The position numbers and the translations under genes are program-made. The notes under the pieces are model-generated. The model made no database searches. It saw only the letters and a program-made list of their open reading frames with translations, and was not told the origin of the DNA. From a bacterium (GTDB lineage Bacteria > Electryoneota > RPQS01), in the NCBI GenBank assembly GCA_018814465.1, contig JAHIZR010000166.1:1-5460 (forward strand): a stretch of DNA of 5,460 nt, read 5' to 3'. Of this stretch, positions 1-5,460 are shown one piece after another (positions within the stretch are counted from its first letter, which is position 1; every line of letters begins with the position of its first letter).

Positions 1-419
1 CTCAAAACTCCGAATTCGCGCTGATTCTGAATATCGCTGACAACCTCGCTCCCATCACCGGGGATAGTCATGGACTGGAAAGCGCTTTCATCAATATTAT
101 CCTGAACTCCGTGCATGCCATCCGCGAGAAGAAAACCGGACACCTGCGCATTTCCGCTTTCCCCTCAAAAGGCGGAATCGAAGTGGCTTTCGCCGATACC
201 GGCACCGGGATTCATCCCGAAGTGCTGCCGCACATCTTTGAGCCTTATTATACCACTAAAGGCGAGACGGGCACCGGTCTGGGGATGAGTATCCTGCAAA
301 ATGTCGCTGAAATTCATGGAGCGGAGCTGAAGGTCGAATCACAATATGGTGAAGGAACCAGAATCTCTCTGACCTTTCCTGTTGCGAATTCCGTTAAATT
401 GAAGCGACCCGTCGCCTGA
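1..419 (+). CDS. Sensor histidine kinase, C-terminal ATPase domain (5' end outside window)
   Basis: This is the 3' end of a two-component sensor kinase, which would bind ATP, phosphorylate its own histidine and pass the phosphate to a response regulator. The open frame runs from the left edge (first full codon at 3) for 138 residues to TGA at 417-419. All ATP-binding boxes are visible: the N box around residues 29-40 (FINIILNSVHAI, Asn31 and Asn35), the G1 box DTGTGI (65-70), the F box IFEPYYTTK (78-86) and the G2 box GTGLGM (90-95), followed by the usual closing GEGTRISLTFP. The motif spacing and the FEPYYTTK string are typical of PAS-linked kinases of the NtrB/HisKA type. The dimerisation domain and the sensor lie to the left, so the signal and partner cannot be read. 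An intrinsic terminator follows 33 bases downstream, so it ends its transcription unit. The GTG at 111 is an internal Val codon, not a start. Confidence 0.95.
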   Translation, partial: QNSEFALILNIADNLAPITGDSHGLESAFINIILNSVHAIREKKTGHLRISAFPSKGGIEVAFADTGTGIHPEVLPHIFEPYYTTKGETGTGLGMSILQNVAEIHGAELKVESQYGEGTRISLTFPVANSVKLKRPVA

Positions 420-452
420 AGCTATCCCCCAAATCGTGAAATCTCTGTTTTG

Positions 453-476
453 CGACGCGAAATCCGCGTCGTTTTT
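453..476 (+). terminator. Rho-independent terminator after the histidine kinase
   Basis: A perfect 7-bp GC-rich stem (CGACGCG at 453-459 with CGCGTCG at 465-471) encloses a 5-base loop and is followed directly by five T residues (472-476). It lies 33 bases after the kinase stop codon and just before the candidate promoter of the next gene, so it separates the two transcription units. It also argues against the TTG at 450 as the start of the following gene. Confidence 0.85.
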
Positions 477-479
477 CAG

Positions 480-508
480 TTGCGACTCTGCCGACCTGTC
501 TGTATATT
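480..508 (+). promoter_or_regulatory. Candidate sigma70-type promoter for the subtilase-like gene
   Basis: A TTGCGA (480-485) and a TATATT (503-508) are spaced by 17 bases. They match the -35 and -10 consensus at 4 and 5 of 6 positions, and they sit right behind the kinase terminator. Transcription would begin near 515, giving a leader of about 58 bases before the ATG at 573. If the organism uses a Bacteroidetes-type primary sigma factor, whose consensus differs, this match could be fortuitous. Confidence 0.45.
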
Positions 509-572
509 GCAGATTATGGCTTTAATGCTTCATCAGTTTCAAGCTGGAAAAAGTCCGAATCCACGGAACCCC

Positions 573-3020
573 ATGAAAACGCTGGCTCTAATTACCTTCC
601 TCGTTATGCTTTGCTGCCCGGCTGTGCCTGCCGGCGAACTCTCGACAGAGATGCGAGATTCCTATTGGCAAAATCCCGATGATTATAAAAAAGTCATTAT
701 TGTGCTGGCCAATCAGGCAAGTGTGGAAGCTCTCAATCGCGATCTCCTCGCAGCTAAACTCCCCCTTGCCGAACGGCATCGCATCCTGCTGGACAGCCTT
801 CAAGCTCACGCTGAAAGGACTCAATCCGCCATTCAGAATTCGCTGGAAATCTTGACGAATGCCGGCTTGATCCGAAATAGTCATCCGCATTGGCTCGCCA
901 ATCTCATTGTCTGCGAGACCACTGTAGCCGGAGCGGAACTGCTGGCCAATATCGCTGATGTCGCGGAAGTCGGCGCCTGCGAGAAGATTGCCGTTCGTGC
1001 TTTAGTGACGTCCGAGCCTGCGGAAGCTGCATTATTGAATGTAGAAGCCCCTCTGAAAACCATTCGCGCACCCGAAGCCTGGGCCAAGGGTTTATATGGA
1101 AAAGACCGGATAATCTGTGTGCTCGATCAGGCGGTGCGGCTGAATCATCCCGCGCTGGAATCACGCTGGCGTGGCAACTCCTCGATGACCGAACAGAGTT
1201 TGCTTACCTCGGACAATCTTGTCGAAATGTGCGGCAATGACCGGCTGGAAATGCTGGGAACCGCTTGCGGTGCCGACCCGGCTCGCGGTGATACCATCGG
1301 AGTCGCGCCTTTGGCGGAGTGGATCGCGGGCAGTCTCTTCTGTCAAAAAGAATCCGATTTCGATCAGTTATTAACCGCTCTGGAATGGGCCGTCGATCCC
1401 GATGGGCAAAGCAGCAGTTTCGATGATGTGCCCGATGTCATCTGTATGGCTTGGGAAGCAGGTAAAGCCTGTCAGACCTACCTGCCCGTGGGAGCATGGA
1501 CGGTCTTTCGGACTGTCGAAACCTTGGGCCCCGTGTGCATCTTCGCAGCCGGCAATCATGGAGAACAGGGTGCAGGCTCGGTTGGATTGCCGGAAGGATA
1601 TGCAGAGATTCCTGACTTAAATTTCTCGGTCGGTAATCTCGATGATTCATCTCCAACCATCAAAGCTCACGCCACCAGCGGGCGCGGCCCTTCGCCTTGT
1701 GACAATAAATTAATTAAGCCTGATCTCGTTGCTCCCGGAACCAAAATCAGAACCGCTTCCGGTGACGGCTATATCAAAGCTACCGGCACATCAGTCGCTG
1801 CGGGTTACGTCGCGGGCACCGTCGCCCTGATGCGCGAAGCCAATCCCGAGTTGACCGCTTCCGATATAAGAAAAATTTTGAGCGACACCGCTGTGGATAT
1901 GGGATTGTCGGGAAAAGATAATGTCTACGGATTCGGTCTCCTTAACACGGCAAAAGCTGTGGAGACCGCGAAGGGATTAGGATCATCAGGCATCATTAAG
2001 GGTCTGGTTCGTTACGGCGGAACTCCCCTCGATGGCGCCAGCGTCGAACTAATCACCGCTTTTGGCACAAGCTCCGCGCGCACACTTCCCAACGGCGCTT
2101 TCTCTTTTGACAACCTGCCCACCGATCGCGAGTACCGCTTGCGAGTCGCTCGCTTCGGTTTCGCCCCATTCATCAGCGAACAACCGATTGTGCTGGAACA
2201 AAACGGCGAACACTCCGCGCTCATCAATTTAAAAGCTTCGGTTTATGACAACGTCGAATTCGATCAGGGCTGGATTTATGGAGTCACGGAGGACGACGCG
2301 ACCGAAGGCATCTGGGAGCGCGCGATTCCTATTCCCTCGTCCGACAAAGGTCAGCTCATTCAGGTTGACACAGACGTAACCGTGGACGGCGAATACTGCT
2401 TTGTTACCGGCAATGCATCCTCCGCTGACGATCCCGCTGGAACCGCCGATGTCGATGGCGGTCAAACGACTCTCCGCTCACCGACATTCAATCTGCGCGA
2501 ACTCGATGAACCCGAACTCACTTTCTATTATGCCTACAGCAATGATAAAGGCGGTCAAAAGGGCGGCGATTTCTTTCGCGCGCAAATTTCGAACGATGGC
2601 GGCGCGACCTGGACGGATTTGATTCGCACCTCTGTCAGTACCAATGGCTGGAAGGAAGTCTCGTTGAAACTCAACGACTTCACTTCATCGACCGACAATA
2701 TGATTCTGCAGTTCATTGCCGATGACCGTCCGCCCGCCACTCTCGTGGAAGCGGCTGTCGATGAGATTAAGATCACCGGCAAGCCCGGCGCTCCTGAACC
2801 GCCCCGCAATCTGCAAATCGAGGTGAAAGGCGATGATGTCCATCTCGTTTGGCGTTCCTCCGAAGGCGCGAGCAAGTACACGGTCTATCTGTCCGACAAC
2901 GCACATATCGTTGTGCTTCCTAAAAACTATTTTACAGAAACCTCCGACACCACCCTGGTCATCCCCCTGAACGACATCCCCTATAACGAATTTTATTTTC
3001 AGGTCACTGCTTCGCGATAA
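573..3020 (+). CDS. Exported subtilisin-like (S8) multidomain protein, probably a pseudoprotease
   Basis: This 815-residue protein begins with a Sec signal peptide (residues 1-20, likely cleaved after VPA). A region resembling the S8 propeptide follows (about 38-140), then a subtilase fold (about 160-465) of the bacillopeptidase F type, a carboxypeptidase-regulatory-like beta domain (about 473-554), a jelly-roll or choice-of-anchor/MAM-like domain (about 560-736) and a C-terminal fibronectin type III domain (about 740-815). Asp185 (VLDQ), Asn328 (FAAGN) and Ser407 (GTSVA) fit the catalytic Asp, oxyanion Asn and nucleophile. The HGTH motif that should precede GVAP is replaced by GNDRLEMLGT (221-230), so the catalytic His is missing, and the usual APH after GTS is AGY. 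Peptidase activity is therefore doubtful and a binding or structural role is likelier. ATG 573 is chosen because the signal peptide follows it; a weak GGA lies five bases upstream. In-frame ATGs at 516 and 525 and a TTG at 450 are less likely. No type IX sorting domain is seen. Confidence 0.88.
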   Translation: MKTLALITFLVMLCCPAVPAGELSTEMRDSYWQNPDDYKKVIIVLANQASVEALNRDLLAAKLPLAERHRILLDSLQAHAERTQSAIQNSLEILTNAGLIRNSHPHWLANLIVCETTVAGAELLANIADVAEVGACEKIAVRALVTSEPAEAALLNVEAPLKTIRAPEAWAKGLYGKDRIICVLDQAVRLNHPALESRWRGNSSMTEQSLLTSDNLVEMCGNDRLEMLGTACGADPARGDTIGVAPLAEWIAGSLFCQKESDFDQLLTALEWAVDPDGQSSSFDDVPDVICMAWEAGKACQTYLPVGAWTVFRTVETLGPVCIFAAGNHGEQGAGSVGLPEGYAEIPDLNFSVGNLDDSSPTIKAHATSGRGPSPCDNKLIKPDLVAPGTKIRTASGDGYIKATGTSVAAGYVAGTVALMREANPELTASDIRKILSDTAVDMGLSGKDNVYGFGLLNTAKAVETAKGLGSSGIIKGLVRYGGTPLDGASVELITAFGTSSARTLPNGAFSFDNLPTDREYRLRVARFGFAPFISEQPIVLEQNGEHSALINLKASVYDNVEFDQGWIYGVTEDDATEGIWERAIPIPSSDKGQLIQVDTDVTVDGEYCFVTGNASSADDPAGTADVDGGQTTLRSPTFNLRELDEPELTFYYAYSNDKGGQKGGDFFRAQISNDGGATWTDLIRTSVSTNGWKEVSLKLNDFTSSTDNMILQFIADDRPPATLVEAAVDEIKITGKPGAPEPPRNLQIEVKGDDVHLVWRSSEGASKYTVYLSDNAHIVVLPKNYFTETSDTTLVIPLNDIPYNEFYFQVTASR

Positions 3021-3036
3021 TAATTGTACTCGCCGA

Positions 3037-3056
3037 GGCGGGAGCCCTCACCCGCC
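3037..3056. repeat. Short GC-rich inverted repeat after the subtilase-like gene
   Basis: GGCGGG (3037-3042) and CCCGCC (3051-3056) form a 6-bp stem with an 8-base loop, 16 bases after the stop codon. No T-run follows, so it is not a terminator by itself. It may be part of a dispersed palindromic element or simply protect the 3' end of the transcript. The stem is short and could arise by chance. Confidence 0.4.
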
Positions 3057-3062
3057 CGTTAA

Positions 3063-3106
3063 TACAAGTAAAAGCCCGGCCAATCGACCGGGCTTCATCT
3101 TTCTTT
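3063..3106. terminator. Probable bidirectional intrinsic terminator between convergent genes
   Basis: AAGCCCGG (3072-3079) and CCGGGCTT (3088-3095) form a perfect 8-bp stem with an 8-base loop. On the plus strand it is followed by a T-rich stretch (CATCTTTCTTT). On the minus strand the stem runs into TTTTACTTGTATT. It therefore suits both the subtilase-like gene, which ends about 50 bases to the left, and the phosphoesterase gene, which ends about 140 bases to the right. Neither T-tract is uninterrupted, so efficiency may be moderate. Confidence 0.7.
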
Positions 3107-3138
3107 CCCCCCGTTCCATGGGGGGAATACAAGGGGGG
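3105..3138. repeat. Inverted repeat with C6 and two G6 runs
   Basis: TTCCCCCC (3105-3112) pairs with GGGGGGAA (3120-3127) as a perfect 8-bp stem with a 7-base loop. A second G6 run follows at 3133-3138 after AATACAA, so the C6 run could pair with either one. The arrangement looks like a dispersed intergenic element rather than a gene-specific signal, but only one copy is in this window. Confidence 0.5.
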
Positions 3139-3161
3139 TATTGCTTATTTATTCTCGCTGA

Positions 3162-3223
3162 GCCGGGTTAAGCAGAGCTACGCATTACTGGCAGTCTCCA
3201 ACTGTCGGATTGCGCAACCCGGC
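3162..3223. repeat. Long-range inverted repeat with an inner hairpin
   Basis: GCCGGGTT (3162-3169) and AACCCGGC (3216-3223) are perfect 8-bp inverted repeats 46 bases apart. Between them, GGCAGT (3190-3195) and ACTGTC (3201-3206) can form a smaller stem (one G-T pair) around CTCCA. This gives a nested, cruciform-like structure just 13 bases beyond the phosphoesterase stop codon on the minus strand. It could be a 3' end structure of that transcript or a REP/MITE-type element; it has no terminal T-run. Confidence 0.45.
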
Positions 3224-3236
3224 CGGAATCCATTCA

Positions 3237-4406
3237 TCACCACTTCACTTCCGCTTTTTCGCTTTTCGGCACAAATCGAATCAGCATGATTTCGGGAGGA
3301 GCGCCGATTCTGACGGGCGGACCCCAGAAGCCGATGCCGCTGGTGGTCAGCACATAGCCGTCACCCACCGGATAGAGTCCGTGATGCAGCGGAAACGCCC
3401 ATTTCGTCAGCAAACTGAAGGGCCAAATCTGTCCGCCGTGCGTGTGTCCGCACACCACTAAATCCGCTCCGCCTTTAATCGCCTCTTCCATATCCCCTGC
3501 CGCTGGTGTATGATTGAGCAGAATCTTGGTTTTGCCTTCTTCTTTGCCGCGGATAATCTTCTCAACCGGAGGTAGCTCGCGTCCCATTGATTTCGCCGTG
3601 CGATCTTCAATGCCTGCAATGTAAATCCCGTCCCGCAGTTCCACCGCCTGATTCATCAGCAGCTTCATCCCGCTCTGCTTGATTAACTCCATCGCTCCAT
3701 TCAAGCCCGCATAGTATTCATGGTTGCCCGTCGTCGCAAAGACACCCCGCTTCGCTCTTAGGCGCTTGAAGGCTTCGACCATATGCGGAATATGCTGCGG
3801 TGGTGTGTCGATAATATCACCCGGAATCAAAATTAGATCGGTATTCAGCGCGCTGATCTGATCGCAATAGTCCGCGACGCGCTTCGAGTGCATCAGCCTG
3901 CTGGCATGAAAATCCGCCACCATCGCGATCTTCATCCCCTGTACTTCCGGCGTGGGATTTTCGACGGGCACTTTGACTTCCACAATGCGTGCCGGAGATG
4001 CGGCGCGGTTATAGCCGTAAATATTCAGCAGCAGGGCGATACTGACGACTGCATACACGCTGTAGCGGCCGATCATGAACTGCAGTTCGCCACTGAAATT
4101 CATCCAGATCCCTGTGGCGAGCAAGATCACCTTAATAATAAAGAGAAGCAGCGTCATCCACAACAACTGCCACCAGATCGCGATCCAGACTGAAGCCGTC
4201 CACTCCAGCGCGTGCATTGCGATCCCACCGAAGGAGCGCTCCAGTATGCGCGTCAGAATATAGGACTGAGATAAAAATAATGCCAGTGCGCGCAGCGTCC
4301 ACAGCATTGCGGGCGAAGTTATTTCAAGGGCTGATACAAGTCTGGCATACAAAAACCAGTGAATCAGCAGCGTAATCGTAATGACAATCGTTAAGAAGAT
4401 ATACAC
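3237..4406 (-). CDS. Membrane-anchored calcineurin-like metallophosphoesterase (YkuE/YaeI type)
   Basis: The 389-residue protein has a hydrophobic N-terminus with about four membrane segments (roughly residues 3-24, 33-52, 73-98 and 115-130), then a metallophosphoesterase domain (about 157-380). All family metal-binding motifs are present in order: DFH (Asp165, His167), GDIID (196-200, Asp197), GNHEY (227-231, Asn228 and His229), NHTP (298-301, His299) and GHTHGGQ (320-326, His321 and His323). The GHTHGGQIWP string is typical of the YkuE/YaeI branch, members of which act at the envelope, some on UDP-diacylglucosamine. The substrate here cannot be assigned; lipid A precursor or another phosphodiester substrate is inference. 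The start is GTG at 4406: an in-frame TAA lies 21 bases upstream with no other start between. No Shine-Dalgarno sequence is visible. The gene converges with the subtilase-like gene and follows the PorX-like gene by 189 bases on the same strand. Confidence 0.93.
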   Translation of the reverse strand: MYIFLTIVITITLLIHWFLYARLVSALEITSPAMLWTLRALALFLSQSYILTRILERSFGGIAMHALEWTASVWIAIWWQLLWMTLLLFIIKVILLATGIWMNFSGELQFMIGRYSVYAVVSIALLLNIYGYNRAASPARIVEVKVPVENPTPEVQGMKIAMVADFHASRLMHSKRVADYCDQISALNTDLILIPGDIIDTPPQHIPHMVEAFKRLRAKRGVFATTGNHEYYAGLNGAMELIKQSGMKLLMNQAVELRDGIYIAGIEDRTAKSMGRELPPVEKIIRGKEEGKTKILLNHTPAAGDMEEAIKGGADLVVCGHTHGGQIWPFSLLTKWAFPLHHGLYPVGDGYVLTTSGIGFWGPPVRIGAPPEIMLIRFVPKSEKAEVKW

Positions 4407-4430
4407 GTATTCAGATTGATTAGGTTAAAT

Positions 4431-4436
4431 ATTATA
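4431..4436 (-). promoter_or_regulatory. Candidate -10 box for the phosphoesterase gene
   Basis: On the minus strand this reads TATAAT, a perfect -10 match, within a tandem ATAGT-type 5-bp repeat (4431-4445). Transcription would begin near 4424, leaving a leader of only about 17 bases before the GTG start. No convincing -35 is found at 17 bases: that position falls inside the GC-rich hairpin at 4447-4477. The AT-rich context makes a chance match possible. Confidence 0.45.
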
Positions 4437-4444
4437 CTATACTA

Positions 4445-4479
4445 TGCGCCGCGCAGGGTCGCCGACCCTGCGCGGCGTA
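4445..4479. repeat. Perfect 14-bp GC-rich hairpin, REP-like palindrome
   Basis: CGCCGCGCAGGGTC (4447-4460) and GACCCTGCGCGGCG (4464-4477) are perfect inverted repeats around a 3-base loop. One G-T and one T-A pair extend the stem at its base. It lies between the phosphoesterase start and the end of the PorX-like gene. Neither side carries a T-run, so a canonical intrinsic terminator is unlikely. The size and near-perfect symmetry suggest a dispersed palindromic (REP-like) element, or a structure that blocks read-through or 3' exonucleases for the PorX-like transcript. Confidence 0.75.
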
Positions 4480-4539
4480 ATAAGTAAATTAGAACGCCAT
4501 TGCAGGTGGGGGCATCCACAACGGCGTGTTAATCGGCTT

Positions 4540-4595
4540 GGATTTCTTATTTCAAGTTTCTCGTTTCAAGTTTCATCCCTCGTCCCTCATCCCTC
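4540..4595. repeat. Degenerate 7-bp-period repeat array (8 units)
   Basis: Eight consecutive 7-base units fill 4540-4595 with the plus-strand consensus NNNYYTC. Every unit ends in TC. The five left units carry TTTC (for example AAGTTTC at 4554 and 4568) and the three right units carry CCTC (ATCCCTC at 4575 and 4589, GTCCCTC at 4582). On the minus strand each unit begins with GA. The array ends at the base next to the stop codon of the PorX-like gene (4596-4598), so it forms the start of that gene's 3' untranslated region. It resembles heptameric short tandem repeats known from some bacterial genomes, notably cyanobacterial STRRs, but the units are not identical. Confidence 0.75.
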
Positions 4596-5460
4596 TCACG
4601 CTCCTTTCCCTTCCAGAATCGCCACCGGCAGAATCATCTCTTCCAGTGAGCAGCCGCCATGATGAAAAGCGTCCTTATAAAGCTGCAAGTACTTATGATA
4701 GTTTGTCGGATAGACGAAATAGTAATTTTCCTTGGCGATGATATAGCCGACATTAATGCCGCGCATCGGCAGCCGGAACTTTTCCGGATGACTGCAGACG
4801 ATGGCCTGCCGCTTATCGACTTTCAGATTCCGGCCGTGTTTGAAGCGCAGCGATTTGGAAGCCTCGCGGTCGGACACCACCTTCGCGCCCTTCACGCCGC
4901 GAATCGAACCATGATCGCTCGTCACAATCACCGTCCAGCCCTGCTTGCCGAAGGCTTGCAAGATCTGTCGTAAGCTGGAGTGCTCGAACCACGCCTTGAT
5001 GACACTGCGATAACCTGCCTCATGCGGCAGCATCTCGCGCAGCACATCGGAATGACCGCGGCTGTGGCCCAGCATATCCACGAAATTAAACACCATCGAC
5101 ACCAGCCTGCGATCAAAGAACTGATTGACCTTCTTCGCATTCTGGTTCGCTTCCTCGGGATCGAGCACCTTCACATAGCGCGGCTCAGGATCAAGTGTGA
5201 TTCTCAGATTCTGTAATTGATGATCAAGCAGTTGCCGCTCGAAGCGATTCGACGAGCCTTCGTCTTCATCACTCTTCTTCCAGAGATCGGGATATATCTT
5301 CTCGATTTCGCCGGGGAAGAGTCCTGCAAACAGCGCGTTCCGGCTGTAAGGCGTGGCCGAGGGCAGAATCGAATAGTGATAGTCCCGCGAGATGCGAAAG
5401 TCATCATACAGCATCGGCTCAATCGCCATCCACTGATCCACGCGCATGCAGTCGATCACC
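4596..5460 (-). CDS. porX: PorX-like response regulator, C-terminal PglZ domain (N-terminus outside window)
   Basis: About 288 C-terminal residues of a protein closely resembling PorX, which in Bacteroidetes joins a receiver domain to a PglZ (alkaline phosphatase superfamily) domain and controls type IX secretion; its PglZ domain is reported as a zinc phosphodiesterase. Counting from the Val codon at 5459-5457, the superfamily metal-ligand pattern is complete: Asp3 (IDCMR), Thr36 (LPSAT), Asp128 and His132 (NFVDMLGH), Asp182-His183 (TSDHGS) and His266/His267 (HHGG). PorX-like strings include IDCMRVDQW, SILPSATPYSRNA and HHGGCSLEEMILP. The GTG at the edge is an internal Val matching PorX, so the gene continues to the right, where a receiver domain of about 120 residues and a linker are expected. 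The stop is TGA at 4598-4596. A heptad repeat array follows directly. Its kinase partner cannot be told; the kinase at the left edge is too far away to assume. Confidence 0.88.
   Translation of the reverse strand, partial: VIDCMRVDQWMAIEPMLYDDFRISRDYHYSILPSATPYSRNALFAGLFPGEIEKIYPDLWKKSDEDEGSSNRFERQLLDHQLQNLRITLDPEPRYVKVLDPEEANQNAKKVNQFFDRRLVSMVFNFVDMLGHSRGHSDVLREMLPHEAGYRSVIKAWFEHSSLRQILQAFGKQGWTVIVTSDHGSIRGVKGAKVVSDREASKSLRFKHGRNLKVDKRQAIVCSHPEKFRLPMRGINVGYIIAKENYYFVYPTNYHKYLQLYKDAFHHGGCSLEEMILPVAILEGKGA

Noticed and set aside
450..572. TTG at 450 as start of the subtilase-like gene, adding 41 residues
   Set aside because: The extension would run through an intrinsic terminator and the candidate promoter, and would bury the signal peptide. 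The ATG at 573 gives a normal exported protein.
573..635. Lipoprotein signal (Cys at residues 14-15)
   Set aside because: The residues before the Cys (VML) do not fit a lipobox, while VPA at 18-20 is a good signal peptidase I site.
1233..1262. A frameshift or sequencing error hiding the HGTH motif
   Set aside because: The frame is open on both sides with good family similarity, and neither of the other two frames encodes HGTH here. The motif seems truly replaced.
4445..4479. Intrinsic terminator of the PorX-like gene
   Set aside because: The stem is strong but no T-run follows on either strand.
4500..4520. Imperfect palindrome around GTGG...CCAC
   Set aside because: Only a 4-bp stem is evident, which is not distinguishable from chance.
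4540..4595. CRISPR array
   Set aside because: The units are 7 bases with no spacers and no cas genes nearby; it is a short-period tandem repeat.
4596..5460. PglZ of a BREX phage-defence system
   Set aside because: The sequence strings match PorX far better than BREX PglZ, and no other BREX genes are in the window.
3237..5460. PorX-like and phosphoesterase genes as one operon
   Set aside because: They are on the same strand, but 189 bases with a strong hairpin, a repeat array and a candidate -10 box lie between them, so separate transcription is more likely.

Overview
The window looks like a bacterial chromosome of moderate GC, most plausibly from the FCB superphylum (Bacteroidetes relatives or an uncultured sister phylum). 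The main argument is the right-hand gene, whose product closely resembles the C-terminal PglZ half of PorX, the response regulator known from type IX secretion control. The other argument is an exported protein that mixes a subtilase fold with carboxypeptidase-regulatory-like, jelly-roll and fibronectin-type modules, an architecture common in those phyla. The phylum is inferred; no rRNA or marker gene is present.

Layout. (1) Bases 1-419, plus strand: the 3' end of a sensor histidine kinase (ATPase domain), closed by a good intrinsic terminator at 453-476. (2) Bases 573-3020, plus strand: an 815-residue exported subtilisin-like protein with its own candidate promoter (480-508). The protease fold keeps the Asp, the oxyanion Asn and the Ser, but the catalytic His motif is absent, so it is probably a pseudoprotease. 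(3) Bases 3021-3236: a 216-bp convergent intergenic region packed with inverted repeats, including a probable bidirectional terminator. (4) Bases 3237-4406, minus strand: a membrane-anchored calcineurin-like metallophosphoesterase with all metal ligands present. (5) Bases 4407-4595: a 189-bp spacer with a near-consensus -10 box, a perfect 14-bp GC-rich hairpin without a T-tract, and a degenerate 7-bp-period repeat array that ends exactly at the next stop codon. (6) Bases 4596-5460, minus strand: the C-terminal part of the PorX-like PglZ protein, whose N-terminus (expected receiver domain) lies beyond the right edge.

The genes do not form an obvious operon. The kinase and the subtilase-like gene are separated by a terminator and a promoter, and the phosphoesterase and PorX-like genes by a repeat-rich spacer. 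Two are signal-transduction proteins (kinase, PorX-like), one is exported and one is membrane-bound, so a cell-envelope or secretion theme is possible but unproven. The points most worth attention are the His-less, Cys-rich subtilase domain, the PorX-like effector with an intact phosphatase-type metal site, and the heptad repeat array. I see no CRISPR array, transposase, tRNA or rRNA.
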